Shown here piece after piece: positions 14,851 to 22,866 of a DNA stretch of 64,000 nt (positions are counted from its first letter, which is position 1; every line of letters begins with the position of its first letter). Below the pieces are notes generated by a model, which had not been told where the DNA came from, did not search any database, and saw only the letters and a program-made list of their open reading frames with translations. Source of the DNA: Streptomyces sp. NBC_00094 (GTDB taxonomy: Bacteria > Actinomycetota > Actinomycetes > Streptomycetales > Streptomycetaceae); NCBI RefSeq assembly GCF_026343125.1, contig NZ_JAPEMB010000001.1, positions 4,407,501 through 4,471,500 of the forward strand, read 5' to 3'. The translations under genes and the position numbers were made by a program.

Positions 14851-16191
14851 CTAACCCCGGGCCCTTTCCCTGTCTCTGTCTCTGCCCTTGTCCCTGTCCT
14901 TGTCCCGCTCCAGGGCCAGGACCGCGACGTCGTCCGTCAGCTCGCCGCCGTTCAGCGACCGCACCTCCGTCACCGCCGCCTCCAGGAGCTCCTCGCCCCG
15001 CAGGCCCGAGGACAGCTGCCGGTTGATCATGTCGACCATCCCGTCCTGGCCGAGCCGCGGCGAGCCGGGGCCGGCCGAGCGGCCCTCGATCAGCCCGTCC
15101 GTGTACATGAGCAGGCTCCACGCCCCGCCCAGCTCCACCTGGCGGCGCGGCCAGCGGGCGCGCGGCAGCAGGCCGAGGGCCGGGCCGCCGTCCTCGTACG
15201 GGAGCAGTCTGGCCGCCCGCCCGTGCCGGGCGATCAGGGGAGACGGGTGGCCGGCGAGGCAGAGACCCGCCCGGCGTCCGTCGGGCGCGATGTCGACGGT
15301 GCAGAGGGTCGCGAAGATCTCGTCGCTCTCCCGCTCGTGCTCCAGGACCTGCTGCATCGTCGAGAGCAGCTCGTCCCCGCACAGGCCCGCGAAGGTCAGC
15401 GCCCGCCACGCGATCCGCAGCTCGACGCCGAGGGCCGCCTCGTCGGGTCCGTGCCCGCAGACGTCACCGATCATGGCGTGGACGGTGCCGTCGGGCGTGC
15501 GGACGGTGTCGTAGAAGTCGCCGCCGAGCAGCGCGCGGGAGCGGCCGGGCCGGTAGTGGGCCGCGAACCGCAGGTCCGAGCCCTCCAGGAGCGGGGTCGG
15601 GAGGAGTCCGCGCTCCAGGCGGGCGTTCTCCTGGGCCCGCAGCCGGGACTCGGCCAGTTTCACCTGGACGGCGTCGGCGCGCTTGCGCTCGACCGCGTAC
15701 CGGATGGCCCGGGTGAGCAGCCGCCCGTCGAGCTCCTCGCGGAAGAGGTGGTCCTGGGCCCCGACCCGTACCGCCTCGGCCGCCAGCTCCGCGTCCGCCG
15801 AGGTCGCGAGGGCGAGGACGGCGTGGCGCGGGGCGAGGCGCAGGATGTGGCGCAGCGGGGCGAGCGGGTCCTCCCCGGCGGCGCGGGGGCCGGGCAGGGA
15901 GAGGTCGACGAGGACGCAGTGGACGTCGTCGGTGAGGAGCCGCTCGGCCTCGGTGAGGTTGCGGGCGGTACGGATGCGCACCCGGGTGCCGGCGGCGTCC
16001 GCCGCGTCGAGCAGTTCGGGTACGGCGAGGACACCCGCCGGGTCGTCCTCGACGACCAGGAGGGTGAGATCGGTGCGATCGCGGTCGGTTCCTGTGCCTG
16101 TGCCAGTCATAGCGGTGGCGTCCATAGCGGTGGCGTCGCCGGGTCCCGCGGCAGCAGAGACGATTCTCTGGCGCGGTACGGATACGGGCAT
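14851..16191 (-). CDS. Response-regulator receiver fused to PP2C (SpoIIE/RsbU-type) phosphatase
   Basis: A 446-residue two-domain protein. Residues about 40-165 form a receiver domain (LLVVEDDPAGV at its start, acceptor aspartate in VLVDLSLPG). A coiled linker (about 180-205) leads into a PP2C phosphatase domain (about 215-435) with the metal aspartates in GGDFYD and GDVCGHG and near the end in TDDVAVLAL. Such proteins dephosphorylate anti-anti-sigma factors in partner-switching circuits. I chose ATG 16191 (MPVSVP), preceded by a GGAAGGAAG site. The C-terminus is an Asp/Lys/Arg repeat (DKDRDKGRDRDRER). Confidence 0.88.
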   Translation of the reverse strand: MPVSVPRQRIVSAAAGPGDATAMDATAMTGTGTGTDRDRTDLTLLVVEDDPAGVLAVPELLDAADAAGTRVRIRTARNLTEAERLLTDDVHCVLVDLSLPGPRAAGEDPLAPLRHILRLAPRHAVLALATSADAELAAEAVRVGAQDHLFREELDGRLLTRAIRYAVERKRADAVQVKLAESRLRAQENARLERGLLPTPLLEGSDLRFAAHYRPGRSRALLGGDFYDTVRTPDGTVHAMIGDVCGHGPDEAALGVELRIAWRALTFAGLCGDELLSTMQQVLEHERESDEIFATLCTVDIAPDGRRAGLCLAGHPSPLIARHGRAARLLPYEDGGPALGLLPRARWPRRQVELGGAWSLLMYTDGLIEGRSAGPGSPRLGQDGMVDMINRQLSSGLRGEELLEAAVTEVRSLNGGELTDDVAVLALERDKDRDKGRDRDRERARG

Positions 16192-16642
16192 CGGTCCGGA
16201 GCTTCCTTCCCTCCCCCCGAGGGTGCGCAGGGCGCCGGGTGGCGCCCCGCCCGTCCCGGACCATAGCGGTAGGTCGGGGCGCAGCGGAATGGTGATCAGC
16301 GCGTGGGTGGCCTCCCGGGTCTTGGCATATGCCGCGGAAGGGGAGGTAGTTGTCGCGGGATGGGCCGGGGAACGCCGGAGGAGCGGTCCCGGGGCAATGA
16401 GAAAGGTCACGCCGGGCGGGCGAGGTCCGTCAGGTCGGTGGAACGAATCCCGCCATGCGGGACGGACGGTTCTCGCCAGGTGGTGCGGGGTGGGGCGGGG
16501 TGGTGCGGGGTGGGGCGGCGTGGGGCGGGGTGGGGCGGCGTGGGGCGGCGTGGGGCGGGTTGGGACGGGTTGGGGGTGATGTGGGGCGGGAGGCGGCTCC
16601 CGGGCTGCGCTCCTGCCGGCCCGTGCCGCCTCCGGCGCCCGG
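16192..16642. other. 451-nt intergenic stretch with G-rich low-complexity tract
   Basis: No gene is supported here. From 16482 to 16590 the top strand is a run of TGGGGCGGG-like units, mostly of 8-13 nt, that could form stacked G-quadruplexes. Reading frames through it are pure Gly/Trp/Arg repeats and are not credible proteins. Confidence 0.7.
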
Positions 16643-17692
16643 TCATCCCGGCCGGACGACCCCCAGGATCTCCATCGAGCCCGCCCCCGCGAGGGTCACG
16701 TTCCGTCCTGGGCGTGGGGCGTGCACGATCGCGCCCTTGCCGATGTACATCCCGATGTGGCTCGCGTCCTTGAAGTAGACGATCAGGTCGCCCGGGCGCA
16801 TGTCCTTGATGTCCACGCGCGGCAGCAGTCGCCACTGCTCCTGCGAGGTGCGCGGGATCGGGAGGCCCGCCTTGCCCCAGGCGAGCTGGGTCAGGCCGGA
16901 GCAGTCGAACGAGTCGGGGCCCTCCGCCCCCCACACGTACGGCTTCCCTATCTGCGCCGTCGCGAACTCGACCGCCTTCTTGCCCTGCGGGGTCGCCCCG
17001 GTCTTGAGGTCGCCGAGGATGCCGGTGTCGAGCCAGGTCGTCTGGGCCCGGTACTGGGCCTGCTCCTCCAGCCGGCGCAGTCGCTCCCGCTCCTCGGCGG
17101 CGAGCTCGGACTCCAGCTTCTTGGCCGCGGCGATCTTGTCGTTGATCTCCTTCTTCGCCTGGGCCTGCTTGACCCGGTGGGCCTCCAGCTTGGTCCAGTT
17201 GTCGCCGGCGTCCTTGGCGTAGGTGCTCAACTCCGCCTGGGTGCGGGTCATCTCGCCGAGGAGGTCCGTCGTGGCCTTCGACCCGGCCTTGAGCCGCCCC
17301 GCGTTGTCGAGGAAGAGCTGCGGGTCGTTGGTGAGGACGAGCTGCGCGCCGTCCGGGAGGCCGCCGTTGCGGTACTGCGCGCGGGCTGCGGCGCCCGCCT
17401 TGGCCTTGAGGTCCTCGATCTTCTCGCGGCCCTCCACGATCATCAGGGCGAGCCGGACGATCTCGGCGGACTGCTCCTTGGTCTTCTCCTCGGCGAGGTT
17501 GTACGCGTCGGTGGCGACGGCGGCCTGCCGGTACAGGACGTCGATCTCCTTGCGTACCTCCTCCAGGTTCTTCTTCGGCGGAGGAGGCGGCAGCGGAGCG
17601 GCGGCGGCCTGGAGGGTCAGCGCGGGTGAGGCCAGCACCGTCAGGGCGCAGATCACGGTGATCGCGGCGGTGGTGTGGCGACGTCGGTTCAC
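16643..17692 (-). CDS. Secreted NlpC/P60 (C40) peptidoglycan hydrolase
   Basis: A 349-residue secreted enzyme. It has a signal peptide (about 1-32, ending AAA), a long coiled-coil (about 42-215) typical of RipA-like hydrolases, and a C-terminal NlpC/P60 domain. The catalytic cysteine is C264 in FDCSGL and the histidines are H312 (SHIGMY) and H324 (VHAPRP). These endopeptidases cut D-Glu-mDAP links in peptidoglycan stems during cell-wall remodelling. A TTACCGTCAGTAA inverted-repeat element lies about 50 nt upstream. The methyltransferase gene behind it is on the same strand. Confidence 0.92.
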   Translation of the reverse strand: MNRRRHTTAAITVICALTVLASPALTLQAAAAPLPPPPPKKNLEEVRKEIDVLYRQAAVATDAYNLAEEKTKEQSAEIVRLALMIVEGREKIEDLKAKAGAAARAQYRNGGLPDGAQLVLTNDPQLFLDNAGRLKAGSKATTDLLGEMTRTQAELSTYAKDAGDNWTKLEAHRVKQAQAKKEINDKIAAAKKLESELAAEERERLRRLEEQAQYRAQTTWLDTGILGDLKTGATPQGKKAVEFATAQIGKPYVWGAEGPDSFDCSGLTQLAWGKAGLPIPRTSQEQWRLLPRVDIKDMRPGDLIVYFKDASHIGMYIGKGAIVHAPRPGRNVTLAGAGSMEILGVVRPG

Positions 17693-17930
17693 AAGCTCCC
17701 CCTCGTAAACGGCCCGCGGTCCATCTGATTTACCGTCAGTAACTTAGCGGCGGCCTTGGCGATAGTGCCATGCGAAACCGGAAAGCAACAGGGGAAACCG
17801 GGGCCTGTCGGGTCGATCCTCACCTGGGGGGACGAGTGATGTGCGGGAGGCGTTCCCGACGTACGGGAAATTCGGCGGCCGTTGGGGAAAGAAGAGGGAA
17901 GAAGAGGAAAGGGCGAGGAAGGATCGACCC

Positions 17931-18725
17931 TCAGGTCCGCGGTGCCAGCGCCTCCCACCGCACCGTCACCTCGCCCTGTCGCCACCGTCGCGGACCGTCC
18001 GTCAGCGGCCAGTCCGCCGCCAGTTCACGGACCGAGCGGATCCACCGCTGCCGCGCGCCCAGCGAGGCGTACGGGGCGGCCGCCGCCCACGCCCGGTCGA
18101 AGTCCCGCAGGAAGGCGTGCACCGGTTCGCCCGGCACGTTGCGGTGGATGAGCGCCTTCGGCAGCCGTTCCGCCAGGTCCGAGGGCCGCTCCAGCGAACC
18201 GAGCCGGGTCGCGAAGGTCACCGTGCGCGGCCCGCTCCGGTCGAGGGTCACCCACACGTGCCGCCGCCCGATCTCGTCGCAGGTGCCCTCGACGAGCAGC
18301 CCCTCGGGCGCGAGCCGCCCGCACAGTCGCGCCCACACGGCCGCGACCTGCTCCTCGTCGTACTGGCGCAGCACGTTCGCCGCCCGGATCAGGGACGGCT
18401 GGCCGGGCACCGGCACCTCGAAGCCGCCGTGAAGGAAGGAGAGGCCCTCGTGCTCGTACGGCTTCGCGGCCTCGACCCGGGCGGGTTCGATCTCGATGCC
18501 GTAGAGGCGGGTGCGGGGCTCGACGGTGCGCAGCCGGGCGAGCAACTCGACGGCGGTCCAGGGGGCGGCCCCGTAACCGAGGTCGACGGCGAGCGGCGGT
18601 TCGGCGGAGCGGCGGAGGGCGGGGCCGTGGACGGCGGCGATCCAGCGGTCCATGCGGCGCAGCCGGTTGGGGTTGGTGGTCCCGCGGGTCGGTGTGCCGA
18701 CGGGGCGGGTGGTGCGCGGGGCCAT
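17931..18725 (-). CDS. Class I SAM-dependent methyltransferase
   Basis: A 264-residue protein with the SAM-binding motif VDLGYGAAPWTAVELL (about 42-57) and the acidic GIEIEPARVEAA second motif. The substrate is unknown. I chose ATG 18725, which is preceded by a TACGCT hexamer ending 6 nt upstream, a leaderless pattern. The frame also stays open upstream to ATG 18878 through a 9-bp repeat that would encode collagen-like Gly-X-Y triplets, so a longer form cannot be excluded. It is divergent from mshA. Confidence 0.8.
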   Translation of the reverse strand: MAPRTTRPVGTPTRGTTNPNRLRRMDRWIAAVHGPALRRSAEPPLAVDLGYGAAPWTAVELLARLRTVEPRTRLYGIEIEPARVEAAKPYEHEGLSFLHGGFEVPVPGQPSLIRAANVLRQYDEEQVAAVWARLCGRLAPEGLLVEGTCDEIGRRHVWVTLDRSGPRTVTFATRLGSLERPSDLAERLPKALIHRNVPGEPVHAFLRDFDRAWAAAAPYASLGARQRWIRSVRELAADWPLTDGPRRWRQGEVTVRWEALAPRT

Positions 18726-18764
18726 GGCACGAGCGTACGGGGTGGGGCGCGACCGACCGGCCAC

Positions 18765-18854
18765 GCCCGGAGGGCCCGGAGGACCCGGAGCGTCCGGAGT
18801 ACCCGGCGTACCCGGAGTACCCGGAGTACCCGAAGTGCCCGTCGTACCCGGCGC
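18765..18854. repeat. Ten degenerate 9-bp repeats between the methyltransferase and mshA
   Basis: Ten consecutive 9-nt units of the form ACCCGGAGT (variants GCCCGGAGG, ACCCGGCGT, ACCCGAAGT) fill 90 nt. The reverse-strand frame in line with the methyltransferase reads as PGT/PGP triplets. Confidence 0.9.
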
Positions 18855-19036
18855 ACCCCCTGGATACATCCGCCCCACCCCCTGCCCAACCGGTAATGAA
18901 TTGGCAAAGCGCCGTGCCCGGCGGAAATGAAAGGGGTCATTCCGGTGTTGTCGCGGCTGAAGGGCGCCACGCGTCCTTCAGCTGTCATGCCCGACAGCCG
19001 CCCCCAGCTCAGTTCCCGAGCGGAAGGACCGCCGAC

Positions 19037-20404
19037 GTGAGCCAGTACGTGTCCCGGTTCGCCGGTGCCCGGCACCGGCACCAGGCGCCGGCCCGGCTCC
19101 GGCTCCCCGGCCGGAACCGCACCCCGCGCCGGATCGCCATGCTCAGCGTCCACACCTCGCCGCTGCACCAGCCGGGCACCGGCGACGCGGGCGGCATGAA
19201 CGTCTACATCGTCGAGCTGGCCAAGCGTCTCGCCGCCATCGACATCGAGGTGGAGATCTTCACCCGGGCCACCACCGGCGGCCTTCCGCCGGTGGTCGAG
19301 CTCACCCCCGGCGTCCTCGTCCGGCACGTCGACGCCGGCCCGTACGAGGGTCTGGCCAAGGAGGAGCTGCCGGCCCAGCTCTGCGCCTTCACGCACGGCG
19401 TGATGCAGGCGTGGGCGGGCCACCGCCCCGGCCACTACGACCTCGTCCACTCCCACTACTGGCTCTCCGGTCACGTCGGCTGGCTCGCCGCCGAGCGCTG
19501 GGGCGTCCCGCTCGTCCACGCCATGCACACCATGGCGAAGGTCAAGAACGCGGCGCTCGCCGAGGGCGACACCCCCGAGCCCGCGGCCCGCGTCATCGGC
19601 GAGACCCAGATCGTCTCGGCCGCCGACCGGCTGATCGCCAACACGGCCGAGGAGGCCGACGAGCTCGCCCGTTTCTACGACGCGGACCCCGGCAAGATCG
19701 CGGTCGTCCACCCGGGCGTGAACCTCGACCACTTCCGTCCCGCCGACGGCCGCGCCGCCGCCCGGGCCCGCCTCGGGCTCCCGCAGGACGCCTTCATCCC
19801 GGTCTTCGCCGGCCGCATACAGCCGCTGAAGGCCCCGGACATCCTGCTGCACGCCGCCGCCAAGCTCCTGGAGCAGGACCCGTCGCTGCGCACCCGCATG
19901 GTGGTCCCCGTCGTCGGCGGCCCGAGCGGCAGCGGCCTCGCCAAGCCGGAGGGCCTCCAGAAGCTCGCCGCGCGGCTGGGCATCGCCGACATCGTGCGCT
20001 TCCACCCGCCGGTGGGGCAGGACCGGCTCGCCGACTGGTTCCGCGCGGCGAGCGTCCTCGTCATGCCCTCGTACAGCGAGTCCTTCGGTCTGGTCGCCAT
20101 CGAGGCGCAGGCGGCCGGCACCCCGGTCGTCGCGGCGGCGGTGGGCGGTCTGCCCGTCGCCGTACGGGACGACGTGACCGGTTTCCTCGTCCAGGGGCAC
20201 GACCCGACGGACTACGCCCGCGCGCTCGGCCGGTTCGTGACCGATCCGTCGCTGACGGCCCGGATGGGCGCGGCGGCGGCCCTGCACGCCGGTTCGTTCG
20301 GCTGGGACACGGCGGCCTCGGGGACGGCCGACGTGTACACGGCGGCCATGCACGACCATCGGGTGCGCGAGAACCGCCGTCGCGTACGCTCCCACCATGG
20401 CTGA
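19037..20404 (+). CDS. mshA: D-inositol-3-phosphate glycosyltransferase, first step of mycothiol synthesis
   Basis: A 455-residue GT4-family glycosyltransferase. MshA joins UDP-GlcNAc and 1L-myo-inositol-1-phosphate, the committed step to mycothiol, the main thiol of actinobacteria. The N-terminal Rossmann half shows the family start IAMLSVHTSPLHQPGTGDAGGMNVY. The C-terminal half has the nucleotide-sugar EX7E-like site (PSYSESFGLVAIEAQAAGTPVVAA). I chose GTG 19037 because a GGAAGGA site sits 8 nt upstream, giving the normal length. The 3' end overlaps the YbjN gene by 8 nt. Confidence 0.95.
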   Translation: MSQYVSRFAGARHRHQAPARLRLPGRNRTPRRIAMLSVHTSPLHQPGTGDAGGMNVYIVELAKRLAAIDIEVEIFTRATTGGLPPVVELTPGVLVRHVDAGPYEGLAKEELPAQLCAFTHGVMQAWAGHRPGHYDLVHSHYWLSGHVGWLAAERWGVPLVHAMHTMAKVKNAALAEGDTPEPAARVIGETQIVSAADRLIANTAEEADELARFYDADPGKIAVVHPGVNLDHFRPADGRAAARARLGLPQDAFIPVFAGRIQPLKAPDILLHAAAKLLEQDPSLRTRMVVPVVGGPSGSGLAKPEGLQKLAARLGIADIVRFHPPVGQDRLADWFRAASVLVMPSYSESFGLVAIEAQAAGTPVVAAAVGGLPVAVRDDVTGFLVQGHDPTDYARALGRFVTDPSLTARMGAAAALHAGSFGWDTAASGTADVYTAAMHDHRVRENRRRVRSHHG

Positions 20405-20891
20405 GGACGTACGGCAGGTCATCGAGTCCACCTTCGACGACGCGGAACTGGAGTGGGAGTCCCCCGAGCCCGGCGCGTACGTCGTCAAACTCCCGGGCAC
20501 GCGCAAGCTCTTCACGACGCTCTCGCTGCGCGCCGGCCGTCACTCCCTCTCCCTCAACGCCTTCGTCATCCGCCACCCCGACGAGAACGAGCCGGGCGTC
20601 CACCGCTGGCTCCTGGAGCGCAACCTCAAGCTGTACGGGGTGAGTTACGCGATCGACGGCCTCGGCGACATCTACCTCGCCGGGAAGCTCCCGCTCTCCG
20701 CCGTCACGCCCGAGGAGCTGGACCGGCTGCTCGGGTCCGTCCTGGAGGCGGCGGACGGCGACTTCAACACGCTGCTGGAGCTGGGGTTCGCGTCGGCGAT
20801 CCGGCGCGAGTACGAGTGGCGGGTGTCGCGCGGCGAGTCGACCCGCAACCTCGACGCGTTCACGCACCTGATCCAGAAGTCCGACCGCTGA
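20397..20891 (+). CDS. YbjN-domain protein
   Basis: A 164-residue cytosolic protein with the YbjN fold, related to type III secretion chaperones. The core FVIRHPDENEPGVHRWLLERNLKLYGVSYAIDGLGDIYLAGKLPL region matches the pattern seen beside mshA in Streptomyces. It overlaps mshA by 8 nt and is therefore likely co-translated. Its role is unknown. The 3' end overlaps the convergent AraC gene by 32 nt. Confidence 0.85.
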   Translation: MAEDVRQVIESTFDDAELEWESPEPGAYVVKLPGTRKLFTTLSLRAGRHSLSLNAFVIRHPDENEPGVHRWLLERNLKLYGVSYAIDGLGDIYLAGKLPLSAVTPEELDRLLGSVLEAADGDFNTLLELGFASAIRREYEWRVSRGESTRNLDAFTHLIQKSDR

Positions 20892-21831
20892 CGGGCGGCT
20901 GTTCCGCCGCCCGCGCCCGGTACCGGCCCGGCGTGGTGCCGAACTCCCGCCGGAAGGCGTGCGAGAAGGCGTACGGCGTGCTGTAGCCGACGCGCCGGGC
21001 GACCGTGGCGAGCGGGTCCGGGGTGTCCCGGAGCAGGGCGGCGGCATGCGTCAGCCGCCACCACGTCAGGTACGCCATCGGGGGCCGGCCGACGAGTGAG
21101 GTGAAGCGGCGGGCCAGCGTGGGCCGGGAGACGCCGGCCTCGGCGGCCAGCAGCTCGTTGGTCCAGGCGGCGGCGGGGTCGGAGTGCAGCGCCCGCAGCG
21201 CGGCGGCGGCCACCGGGTCGCCGAGGACGGCGGGCCAGGCGCCGCCGGTGCTCTCGGCCATCCAGGAACGGATCATGTAGACGAGCAGCAGGTCGAGCAG
21301 GCTGGGCAGCGCGATGGAGGCGCCCGGCCGCCGGCCGTCCAGCTCGCCGCCCAGGAGCTCGATGGCGGCGCGGAGTTCGGGGTGGCGGCCGACGCGGTTC
21401 GGCAGGTGGACGAGCGGGGGGAGCTCGGCCAGGAGCGGGTGCGCGTGGCTGCGGTCGAGCCGGTACTTGCCGCAGAGCATCTCGACCTCGCGCTCGGGCG
21501 TGTGGAAGGCGGGCTGCGGCAGCGGCGGTCGGGGCGGCTTCCGGTCGGCCCACCGGGTGAACGACACCGCCCGCGCGACCGTCGCCGCGTCGGCGGGCGA
21601 GTCGGCGATGACGTGCCCCGTACCGTGCGGGAGCAGCACCGCGTCCCCCGCGCCGAGCGCGATCGGGGCGCCGCCGTCGGGCAGCAGCCAGCAGCTCCCC
21701 TTCAGGACGACGTGGAAGCCCGCGCCGTCGTACGGGTCCAGCCGGGCGCACCAGTCGCCGCCGACCCGCACGCGGTCGGAGGAGGGCCGGCCCACGCGTA
21801 CGGCCGAGATCGCGTCGCTCACCACGTCCAT
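20860..21831 (-). CDS. AraC-family regulator with cupin sensor domain
   Basis: A 323-residue regulator. An N-terminal cupin (about 28-105, GFHVVLKGSCWLLPDGGAPIALGAGDAVLLPHGTGH) binds an effector. A C-terminal double HTH (about 215-310) has LLAAEAGVSRPTLARRFTSLVG and PLATVARRVGYSTPYAFSHAFRREFG. It is divergent from an MBL-fold hydrolase gene, its probable target. A TAGGCT hexamer ends 6 nt before the ATG. The last 32 nt overlap the convergent YbjN gene. Confidence 0.9.
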   Translation of the reverse strand: MDVVSDAISAVRVGRPSSDRVRVGGDWCARLDPYDGAGFHVVLKGSCWLLPDGGAPIALGAGDAVLLPHGTGHVIADSPADAATVARAVSFTRWADRKPPRPPLPQPAFHTPEREVEMLCGKYRLDRSHAHPLLAELPPLVHLPNRVGRHPELRAAIELLGGELDGRRPGASIALPSLLDLLLVYMIRSWMAESTGGAWPAVLGDPVAAAALRALHSDPAAAWTNELLAAEAGVSRPTLARRFTSLVGRPPMAYLTWWRLTHAAALLRDTPDPLATVARRVGYSTPYAFSHAFRREFGTTPGRYRARAAEQPPVSGRTSGSGA

Positions 21832-21854
21832 GGCGCCAGCCTATGCACATGGCC

Positions 21855-21878
21855 CTCACCGGTGAGACGCATACGTAT
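21855..21878. promoter_or_regulatory. Palindromes in the AraC/MBL divergent promoter
   Basis: A perfect 12-bp palindrome CTCACCGGTGAG (21855-21866) is followed by an 8-bp palindrome ATACGTAT (21871-21878). They lie between two divergent -10-like TAGGCT hexamers (21838-21843 on the reverse strand, 21923-21928 forward), so a regulator bound here could control both genes. Confidence 0.5.
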
Positions 21879-21935
21879 CAGGGAGAGCGAATCGAGCATT
21901 GAGAGGCTCGCTCCCCTCTCCCTAGGCTCGACGAC

Positions 21936-22850
21936 ATGAGCACGGAGAGCGCGCAGACCATCGTCCTGGGAGACGTCGAGATCATCCGGATCGCCGAGTG
22001 GCAGGGGCCGTTCGGTCCGGCCCGGGGCATCGTTCCGGGGGTCCGGGCCGAGGTGTGGAAGGAGAACGAGGAGTGGCTGGCGCCGGACCACTGGGCGCCG
22101 GACAGCGGCAGCGCGGTCATGGCGCTGCAGAGCTGGGTGCTGCGCAGCGGGGGACGGACCGTCCTGGTCGACACGGGCGTGGGCAACGGCCGGGAGCGGC
22201 CGCACTCGCCGCACTTCCACCGGCAGCAGGGGGACTTCCTCGGCCGTCTGGAGAGGGCCGGCGTCCGCCCGGAGGACGTCGACGTCGTCGTCAACACCCA
22301 TCTGCACGCCGACCACGTCGGCTGGAACACGCAGGACGTCCAGGGGGAATGGGTGCCGACCTTCCCGAACGCGGAGTATCTGGTCCCGGCCGCCGACGAC
22401 TTCCACTTCGGCCCGGAGAACGGGTACGGCAGGGGGGTCCGGGAGGAGGACCGGCTCGTCTACGAGGACAGCGTCGCGCCGGTGCACCGCGCGGGGCAGG
22501 TCAGGCTGTGGGACGGCGCCCACCGCATCGACGAGCACCTGACGCTGGAGGCGGCGCCCGGCCACACGCCCGGTTCCGCCGTGCTGCGGCTGGCGTCGGG
22601 GGGCGACAGGGCGGTCTTCGTCGGCGACCTGCTGCACAGCCCCGTACAGATCCTCGAACCGTCCTGCGAGAGCTGCTTCTGCCTCGACGCGGTCCAGGCG
22701 GCGGCGAGCCGCCGGAGGGTCCTCGGACGGGCGGCGGACGAACGGGAGCTGGTCGTGCCGGCGCACTTCGGCGGGGCGGGTGCCGTCGAAGTGCGCCGGG
22801 AGGGGGAGGGATTCGGCCTCGTACGGTGGGCGGCGTACGAGGCGGGGTGA
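21936..22850 (+). CDS. MBL-fold metallo-hydrolase
   Basis: A 304-residue metallo-beta-lactamase-fold enzyme. The zinc motif HxHxDH is intact as HLHADH (H122, H124, D126, H127). Later ligands are in APGHTPGS and the terminal PAHFGGAG. The family includes lactonases and esterases; quorum-quenching-type lactonases share this layout, but the substrate is unknown. It is divergent from a cupin-AraC regulator. TAGGCT (21923-21928) ends 7 nt before the ATG, suggesting leaderless transcription. Confidence 0.9.
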   Translation: MSTESAQTIVLGDVEIIRIAEWQGPFGPARGIVPGVRAEVWKENEEWLAPDHWAPDSGSAVMALQSWVLRSGGRTVLVDTGVGNGRERPHSPHFHRQQGDFLGRLERAGVRPEDVDVVVNTHLHADHVGWNTQDVQGEWVPTFPNAEYLVPAADDFHFGPENGYGRGVREEDRLVYEDSVAPVHRAGQVRLWDGAHRIDEHLTLEAAPGHTPGSAVLRLASGGDRAVFVGDLLHSPVQILEPSCESCFCLDAVQAAASRRRVLGRAADERELVVPAHFGGAGAVEVRREGEGFGLVRWAAYEAG

Positions 22851-22866
22851 GGCGGCGGCGAGGGGA

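Noticed and set aside
17693..17780. A ydaO-type c-di-AMP riboswitch before the NlpC/P60 gene
   Set aside because: Some Streptomyces wall hydrolases have one, but the upstream gap is short and I cannot find its conserved helices.
18389..20515. A 708-residue reverse frame across mshA
   Set aside because: It is the antisense of mshA and shows no domain; mshA has full motifs and a ribosome site.
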